This document shows, one piece after another, positions 35,003 to 44,000 of a stretch of 64,000 nucleotides of DNA. Every line of letters begins with the position of its first letter. Positions within the stretch are counted from its first letter, which is position 1. Origin of the DNA: Undaria pinnatifida (lineage: Eukaryota; Sar; Phaeophyceae; Laminariales; Alariaceae); NCBI GenBank assembly GCA_012845835.1, contig JABAKD010000022.1:11426718-11490717 (forward strand), given 5' to 3'. The notes beneath the pieces were generated by a model. That model had not been told where the DNA came from, made no database searches, and saw only the letters and a list, made by a program, of their open reading frames with translations. The position numbers and the translations under genes were made by a program.

Positions 35003-38000
35003 GTGAGCTCGGTCGCGTATAGACCAAGGCTACGGTGTGGCGGGGGGGGGGAGGGGCGTACTAATTTTCTTTTCTCGCTTGCCCTAGTCATTTGACCCTT
35101 GACCACGCATCCCTTCGAGAGGGATTACCGTTCCTAGTCCTACTAGGGACACCTCCAACGTTTGGCCGGGAGAGATTCCGCCGTGTTCGTTCCGAGAAGC
35201 GCAGCGAATAGCTCGATGGCGGCGTATTTCGCGATATGGTGAAGCCCTCAAAGTGTTTCCCTTACTGCAGATTTAGTTTGGATGTCGCATGGCGTTATCG
35301 GTGCTTTTGCCCATGGGTACTCAGAATTACAGAACTATCAGCGGAACTACGATCGGTGTCACGCAGGATAGCGCCCCCCACCCCCCCCCTCCGTTGAACT
35401 CGAGAGGGTAACGGTGCTGCGCGCGCTCGGTGGCCGGTGAGTTGAGTTCGATCACATTTGTATGTCGCATGGCTTTTGTCAAGTCTTGGCTATCGGTGCT
35501 ACACAGTCGCAGGGTTTTCAGCGGCACCTTTCAGCTCGCGTAACACGCAGGATAACTCACCCGGTATATCACACCCCTCGGGCGAGTTTCCAAGACGACT
35601 GCTCTTTAAAGAAATATAAAATGCACGTACCAGCAGTTGTGATCCATCACCCCCTTCTTCGTCCAGCAGACCTTCTCCTGAAAAACGTCTCTCCTTCACC
35701 CTCGTCTCAATCCCGCTCCCTTCCCCGCCTCCGCCCCCCCCCCTCCGCCTGCATTTTCTACTGGCCATTTATTACAAAACCACGTGCCCAAAAAGCGCCA
35801 CGAGAGATCAGCAGCGCGAGCTCAGCGCTCTAGACAATCAGCGAAAGCCCACGGGTTCCGAGAAAATCGCGAATTTGGTTTCTCTGCCGTGGCCTCGACA
35901 ACAATCCACGGAGATCTCGGGTCAACAATATTCGAAGATCGCGGATCAAGAAACTCCGGAGATTGCGCCACTGTCCACGCTGGAGGCACTGCTTGGCTAT
36001 GATGGTCCCAGCCGGGGTCAAGGGTTTGCTCCTGTACGCGCGCCATTTGTGGCCCGCCCTTTCCCTCCGCTGAGGAGCAGGCTGTTGGTGTGTCATGATA
36101 TGCAGGGGGGGTATGGGCAAGACAGATTTGTTCAGGGTGGGGGCTATGAGAGCGCGTACCGGATGTACGACTGGGGCCTGGTCGACATCTTCGTTTACTT
36201 CAGGTCGGTTGGTTTGGTTTTGGTTGATGGATTGGTTGGTTGGTTGCTTGGTTAAGGTTTGATTAGTTGTTTTGTTGTTTGTGTGGTGCACTTCGGAGGC
36301 GTACATATTTGCCACCACATCGACGAACGTCCATGTGAATTATTACTAGTACTCGTAGATCAAGTTTGCGGAACGTTGCTGGCGCGTTTGCGTGAGCTTG
36401 CGTGAGCATCATCCTTTCACACACGTACGTGCTGTACGCCAATCATTGTCCAGGCGGCATGATTAGGCTCAACTCTCCCCGCCACGCCGTCTGACCAATA
36501 TGCTCGCGAGATTTCTTACCCTGAAGTCCCACGCACGAAGAGGGGGCGCAAACCCCAGTCTAGGGCCCGGTTGACCTCTATCACGTGCCGGAGGGTCGTT
36601 TTTTGTGCGCTATTTTTTTTATGTATTCAAAACTAACGCCTGTGCTTGCCTTGCACGCTGTCATACATTGACCAACACCTTTGTTTGTTTGTGTACTACA
36701 TACAATCAGACCGTATACATACAATCCAAGACCGTATGTTTGTCTGTGCTACAACGAACACCTGTGTTTGCGTGTGTACTACAGCAGCCAACCCGTATGT
36801 TTGCTTTGTTTTTGTTGTGTCTTTGTGTGTCCTCCCTTCTTCCTCTCCGCACCTTCGTCCCCCAACACCAAACTGAAAACACAGCCACAAGCTAGTGACA
36901 ATCCCGCCAGCGGGATGGATAGACGTAGCCCACCGGCACGGCGCCCGCGTCCTCGGCACGTTCATTACCGAGTGGAAAGAAGGCCACGCCGTATGCGCGG
37001 AGCTCCTGCGATCCAAGGAGACTGCGGAGAACGCCGCGGCGCAACTAACGCGGATCGCCGTAGACCACGGATTCGACGGTTGGCTCGTGAATATCGAAAA
37101 CAAGGTTGATCCAGGAGCGAGTATGGAGCACCTTGTTCACTTCGTGAGGAGTTTGACGCTTCAAATGCGCGCGGCTAAGGATCCAGTGGCGGCTGCTGCT
37201 GGCAGTGGCAGTAGTGCGTCGACCGTTCTGTGGTATGACAGCGTCACGACAGATGGAGAACTGGCCTGGCAAAACCAGCTCAACTCCAAAAATCGCGCTT
37301 TTTTCAACGCCTGCGACGGAATATTCGTCAACTACACCTGGCAAGCCGACTACCCTTCCGCATCCGCGATCGAGGCGGTTTCCCGCCGCTACGACGTTTA
37401 CATGGGAATCGATACCTTCGGTCGCGGCACCTGGGGGGGCGGTGGGCTAGACGTTGACACAGCGCTCGGAAAAATTAGACGCGCTGGAGTTTCCGCCGCT
37501 CTCTTCGCCCCGTCCTGGACGATGGAAAAAAATACCCACGAAGGCGGTAAGGTTTCCCCAGGCCAAAGTTGGCGGGAAGTGGAGCGGGAGCTCGAGGGGG
37601 TGGATGAAAAGTTTTGGGGCAAAATTTCTGCGGCGTGGCCGCCACCGAGGCCTGTTCCTGGGCCGGAAGAGGCGCTGCCTCTTGTGGTGAACTTTGGGGG
37701 TGGTGTGGGGGATGTGTGGAGGATTAAGGGGGAACAGGTGGCCGTCTTTCGAGGTGAGACGCTGTAGAGTAGCTGTGGTTGTTTGGTTAGCAGTTTGGCA
37801 GGTTGGCAGGTTGGCTGTTTATTCTTTGGTTGGTTGGTTGGTTGATTGGTCGATTGGGGTTTGGAGTCACCCCATGATGGGAGTGCAGCATATTCTAGGA
37901 ATTTTCTGAGCTACTAATATCAGGAGCTTCATGACTCACTCGAAACATGACATGACTTGGAAGGCATTCTTTCGCGCAACCCGACCAAAAGTTCTATGCG

Positions 38001-41000
38001 CTAGTCCTAAAAACGACCATTGTACTCGTAAAAAAATGTCATACTAACCGATGGTCCACGCTTTGAGGAGCTGAACCAGGTCAGAAACGCTTGCCCCAAA
38101 AACTGAAACCCGTGTACCGTGAGATGACTCTATGGTGTTGTATAGGTTACTTGCATACACAATAGAGTAGGTGAGAGTGGTGCGGGGGTGAAAATGTTGC
38201 TCATTTGTTACTGATTCAAGTTTTTTTTTTTGGTTATTTCCACCTTTGAAGGAGACGATATGCAGCAGCTCTTGTTGATTGGTGTGTTGGGTGGTTGGTT
38301 GGCTGATTGACTGGTTGGCTGGTAAGGAGATTGAATGGTTTGTTGGTTGGTTGGTTATGTGATTGGTTGGTTGGTTGGTTGGTTGTTTGACTGGCTGGTC
38401 GATTGGTTGGTCCCTTATTTGAACGGTTGTTTGGTTGGTCGGGTTGGTTGGGTTGGGTTGGTTGGTTGGTTGGTTGGTTGGTTGGTTGGTTGGTTGGTGG
38501 TTGATCAACCAGGCTGTGACGTTTGCTGGGGTCGAGGCGTTTGGTGGTGGGGAGAGCGGAGGCGGGGATGAGGGGGAGGGGGAAAGGGGGCACCAAGTCG
38601 ACGGCGCTGTGTCCCGAGGTGTTTGCTTTCGGGGAGGGGGAGGGGGGGGAGCGGGCGGGCGAGGGGGGAGAGCTGGCGGGAGGCGGCTTGCCGGTGTCGT
38701 ATGCCGTATCGTCGTGCATGATATTTGGCACGTTTTTCTGCGTCACGTGGAACACGTGGGAGTGGTTTTTTGTTTCGTTGTAGTTGTTTGGCTCTCACAT
38801 CGCGTCTCGAGAACGAACACGCCTTTCCGCGCAGACGTATTTCACTCAATCTCCCGAGGATACTGCGGTGTTCGAGGCGCCGGTACTGATCTGTGTGTGT
38901 GTTTTTGTGGTTTCTCTTTTTTGTCGGGCGCAGGCGACCAAGCGGTGGTGCACAACAGCAACGGAGGAGCATCGACCAAGGTAGCGGGTGGGGCGTTCTT
39001 CGACCTGGCGTCACAATCCCTCACCCCCCTCGTTGGTGGCCGGGGAAGCGTGGGCCTAGGCGCTAACTCCGTCCAGGGAAGGCGCGCGGGGGCTGCCCCG
39101 GTGAGATGTTCGAGAGCACGTATTACGGTGACGGTTTTCCTATAGTGCCGGTTGAATAATGCCTATTTCCGGTATAGTGCGGGTAAAACCGCTTGGCACG
39201 ACTATGGGGGTCTCCCTATAGTGCCGGTTGAATAGTGGCTGCTGCCGATGTAGTGCCGGTGATGTTGATTGGCACGACTATGGGGGTCTCCGTATTGTGC
39301 CGGTTGAATAGTGTGCCGGTGAAATCGCTTAGCACTACTGTGGGGGTCTCCCTATAGTGCCGGTTGAACAGCGCCTATTGCCGGTATATTGCCAGTGAAA
39401 CCGCTTGGCACGACTATGGGGGTATCCCTATAGTGCCGGTTGAATAGCGCCTATTGCCGGTATAGTGCCGGTGAAATCGCTTGACACGACTGTAGCAGTA
39501 CTAAAGTAGTATCGGTGCTACTCCCAGTGGTGCCGGTGTCCGGTGCGCTCGCTGCTGGTGTTCTTGGCTGGTGCATAGCGGTACTGTAGGGAGACCACGA
39601 CAGTGCGTCACTCACCCCCATTGTCGGTGGGCGTGGAAGCGTAGCATCAACCCCTTCAGAGCCCCGAAACGCCTATACTAATTCCAAGTAATTTTGTCCC
39701 CGAAAACGGGTTTCCAGTTGTAAAGGCGTTAAACTATAACCCTGTCCAAGGCAGACACGCGGGGGCTGCCTCGGTGGGATGATCGCGAGCAAGCAATAGA
39801 CGCATGCTAGGGTTGACAACTCAATGTCAGTTTGCAAAGTTGGGTCTTCGATGTGTTTTTTTTTTTGTCCAAGTACCGACTGACATGTCATCACTGTAAC
39901 GTTGATAGTATGGGGTTGAGTCTAGCTCCTTTGTGCTATTTATACTCTACTAGTATTGCTATACTGACATTGAACATCCGTCGTACTATTATTATTTTGT
40001 TTTTTCTTTGTCTTTTTGTGGTATTTTTTCGCCTCACCGTCCGTCCCCTGTCCTCTCCTGTTCCATGCACGCAATAATGCTTCCACAGCATAGCGCGAAC
40101 GGGGTGGTGGGAGCGAAGTACTCCCTTGACGAAAGCTACGACGGCGGGTCCTGTCTTCGGTTTACGGGGGTGTTGAACGAAAAAGTCACCGCCACCTTGC
40201 CGCTCTTTAGGTATTCCTTTGAGGCGTGCTTTGGCGGGGAGCAGGGGTACAGAGTGGGTATCCTGATGTAAGAGCACCCGATGTGAGAAAACCCGATATA
40301 AGATTACCCGATATAAAAACACCCGATACAAAAACGCCCGATATAAAAACACCCGATATAAAAACACCCGATACAAAAACACCCGATATAAGAGCGTCCG
40401 GGGCTTAGGAGCGGTCAAATCGGAATGTCCATTATTCAAAAGCTACCGGTATATGTTGCCCTCTGCAGATAAGATATGTGTGTTTTTTGTTTTGGCTTTG
40501 TCACGGGGGTTCTCTTTGAGTCATCCCCACCTTTCGAGTGGGTTGCGTTTTTTGGGGCAAACGTTTCTTACCTCTTACCTCTTACCGGTTGAGACCCTCA
40601 ATTGTGGACCTATTGATGATTTTACATATGATACGAGTATTTGTGTTTTAGGACTATTAATAGCGCATAGAAATGTTGGGGTTTCGCGAAGGACTGTCTT
40701 CGAAGTGAAGTTTCGGGTGAAAAATTGAGCTCCTTTTGTTGGGAGCTCAGAAATTTCTTAGAATCTGCTGCGCCCCTACTGTGGGACAACTCCCGATATG
40801 AGAACACCCGGTTATGGGATTACCCGATATAAGAGCAAGCCGACAGAAGAGCATTCGGGGCTTCGGGAGCGGTCAAATCGGAAGGTCCCACCGTTAAAAA
40901 AATAGCTACCGGTATGTAGTTGCCCTCCACAGAAAAAAGGGATTATGTGCTTTTTTGGTTTCGGCGTTGTCACGGGGTGCTCTTTCGTCGGGATACACGC

Positions 41001-44000
41001 TGCGTTTTTTGTATCAGCTTTTAGCCATTTTTTTTCTTGCTGCGACTGACGGGGGTCCGCAAAAAATGCCGATGGAAGCAGAGTTTTTGTTACGCCTGAA
41101 GCTGCGACGGCGGCCCCCGTCCAATGTTTGCGGGAGTGCCGCCACCTTCCCGCTCTTCAGGCAACCCCAACGCTGCGCGTTCGAGCAGTCTCGAGAATAA
41201 TCAGGAAAATACTGATTGTGGCGCATAACCCTAAGTTGGGGATGAAGGGGAAGGAGGCGTGCTACGATCGGGGGCAACCCTATTTTTCCTGGGTTCCTCC
41301 CGTGGGGTGCTCAACGCCTCGTCCAAAATTCAATACTGTTTACACCTCTACAGCTGGAAACCCGTTTTGGGTAAAAAAACTAGGAATTAGTATAGGGAGG
41401 GGTTTTAGGGCTCTTAAGGGGTTAAAACACGGTACGACCCACCCGATGAACGATTCAGTGACCCACCCATTCCCGCACACAACCCACCCACCCTCTCACC
41501 CCTCCCCCCCACGGCCGTTGATTTTTTGCTGCAGCTGCGACGTGCGGTTGCCCGTGGAGCCTTTGGAGGTGAGGCTAACGTTCTGCGGAAATGCGGAGAG
41601 CGAGATGGCTTTGGTGCTGCTGCTGGACGTGCGGGGACAGCTCGGGGTACGCCGGGAAGTGGTGCTGAGGGACTGGGGGCAAGAGGTAAGGAAGGGGCGG
41701 TGTGGGGCGGTGCGATAGGCGATTAGGGGTGGCACTTTTTGGACGACCTGTTTGAGGGTAACCCATTTCCAACTCTGTTTTTCTTTTCCTAGTGTAACCC
41801 CAAGTGTATGTCTCCATGTCGGGAGTGCGGTGCTAAAAGCGTTAACCCCTCTAGAGCCCTAAAACCCCTCCGTATACTAATTCCAAGTATTTTTTTCCCA
41901 AAAACGGGTTCCCAGTTGTGAAGGCGTTAACGGGGCTCGTCACGGGAGCTGGTGCTTGGGGACTGGAGGCAAGATATTCCCTTTTTTCCAGGGCTCCTAA
42001 AATTCAGAAGCTCTATTTCCCACTCAAAAAAACGGATTATGACGAAAAACCAAGGTACAACCCGATGAGCCGTCCCATGGCCTAGGCTTACAAACAAAAA
42101 CGTTGCAAAAAAAACAAAACAAATCGCGACGATTCTGTTGTTAAGGAGCCCCGTCATTCGGTAAACGTTTACGTTTTAGCCAAACTGTGCTCTACAGCGG
42201 GTGGCGCGGGGGTGGTAAGATAGACGACGCGTGTGCTACGGAAGAGGTATTATGAATGTATTAGGGTATACCTCTTTTTGGCTACGAGCGTTTTGTGAAC
42301 GATGGGGCTCCTAGAATCCCAAAATCGATGGAATTGTCGCACTTTATTCTTGTTTTGGCAGTATTATCTATTTGAAATACATTCTGAGCGATGAGGCTCG
42401 TTAGCTCAAAATCGTCGGATTGTGTCATATTCTTATCTTGCAATATTACATGTTTTGAAACATTTTTTGAGCCATGGGGCCCAAAATCGTCGGAGTATCA
42501 CGATTTCTTGTTTGGCAATGTTATCTGTTTTTGTGTACCTATAGGCCGTGGGTTTTGTCCATCGGTTTTGCCGTCTTGGTGTACTCAATTGTTTGTTTTT
42601 GGCTGAGACGTGGAGCTCCTTAACCCCTTTAGAGCCCCCAAACCCTCCCTATACTAATTTCAAGAAATGCTGTCCCCGAGAACGGGTTTCCAGTTGTAAA
42701 GGCGTTAAGTGAGGAAGGCACCTTAGAAGAAAATATGATGCACCTTCACCGTAGCATATGTGCATATTTCAGAGCTACGAGAAGCGAGTTTTAAATTTTC
42801 GACGGCGCCGAAAAACATTAGGGACTCGTTTCCTGCCTCGCGGATCCGATTTTTCGTGCGTGCCCCACACGACGGTCGGACCTTCCAAAAAGAACAAACC
42901 ATAAAAATTGAGACGCACACCAACTTCCTATGACAGCAAGCATTTTTTTCGTCACCGTCGTCGTCATCTTCATCGTCATTATCGTCGTCGTCGCCATCAG
43001 CATCGTCATCATCGCCGCCACCATAATCATCATCATGATATAATAAGAACAACAATAATATATAAAACCATTTTTTTGGTTTTGGGGGAGACGAAATGCC
43101 CATAACGCGCGGCCGACGTACCACGCAGCTTGGAAAGCTGAAGATCGATCGCTCAACTGGTCGAACTCACAGCTGATGTACATATACATGTATTTGTATA
43201 CAATCCTGTTTGTCTGTTTCAATTCCTTCCGCCCTCCCTCCGAAACCGTCTGCTCCACCGCGCCTTCCCCCGTCCGACGTTACCATTTCGCTATTTCTTC
43301 ATACAACTCAGGGAGTTCCATCGAAGAAGCCTGTTTTCTCTAAGAGGCTATCACACACAGAAGTAAGGGCAACGTACTGTCCAATCGAAGAGGAACTCAG
43401 CGGAGTAAAAAATCCGGGCGCTCAAGAAGACCTTCAAGCCCGAGTCAGGTGCGCGTGATGTGCACCCGGGTCTCTATGGCGTGGCCTGAATTGTGTCTTA
43501 ATTTTACTTAATCAGTCGGCTTCGCCAAGGCCGATTCAGATATGCAGTCAAACTTTTCTCTCTAAATCACAGCCGTACTTTTGGGGGCTCGATTTTGTGT
43601 TGCGGTCCAAACAGCGAGAAGAGAGGTCTTGTCACCCGTCTACTGCGAGGATAGGTTTGAGTGTGAACGAAGTGACGGTCGACACATGCGACAGGTAAAA
43701 GTGTGTGCACTATTTTTGTTCTGAGGCTCCTCACTTTTTGAGCTCTATGCTTGTACCCCGACCCAGAAACAGAGTTTGAGAAAAATGAAAGTGCAACCCG
43801 ATGACGGGACCCATGGTCTAGGTATACAAGAAAGCGTATTGCTATTAATGAACAAAAATGACACTCCGACGATGGTATTAGTAGGCTAAGAAGCCCCGTC
43901 ATTCAGAAACCATTTTCGCCCAAAAAAGGTATACCTCTATCGAAGCACGCTTCGGTCTCCGTAGATGAGCGTAACCGGCAAACCGCGGTTTATTGCAGGA

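Noticed and set aside
39105-39500. Possible CRISPR-like array (regularly spaced repeats)
   Set aside because: Repeats are contiguous with no unique spacers, in a eukaryotic intron; it is a tandem repeat.
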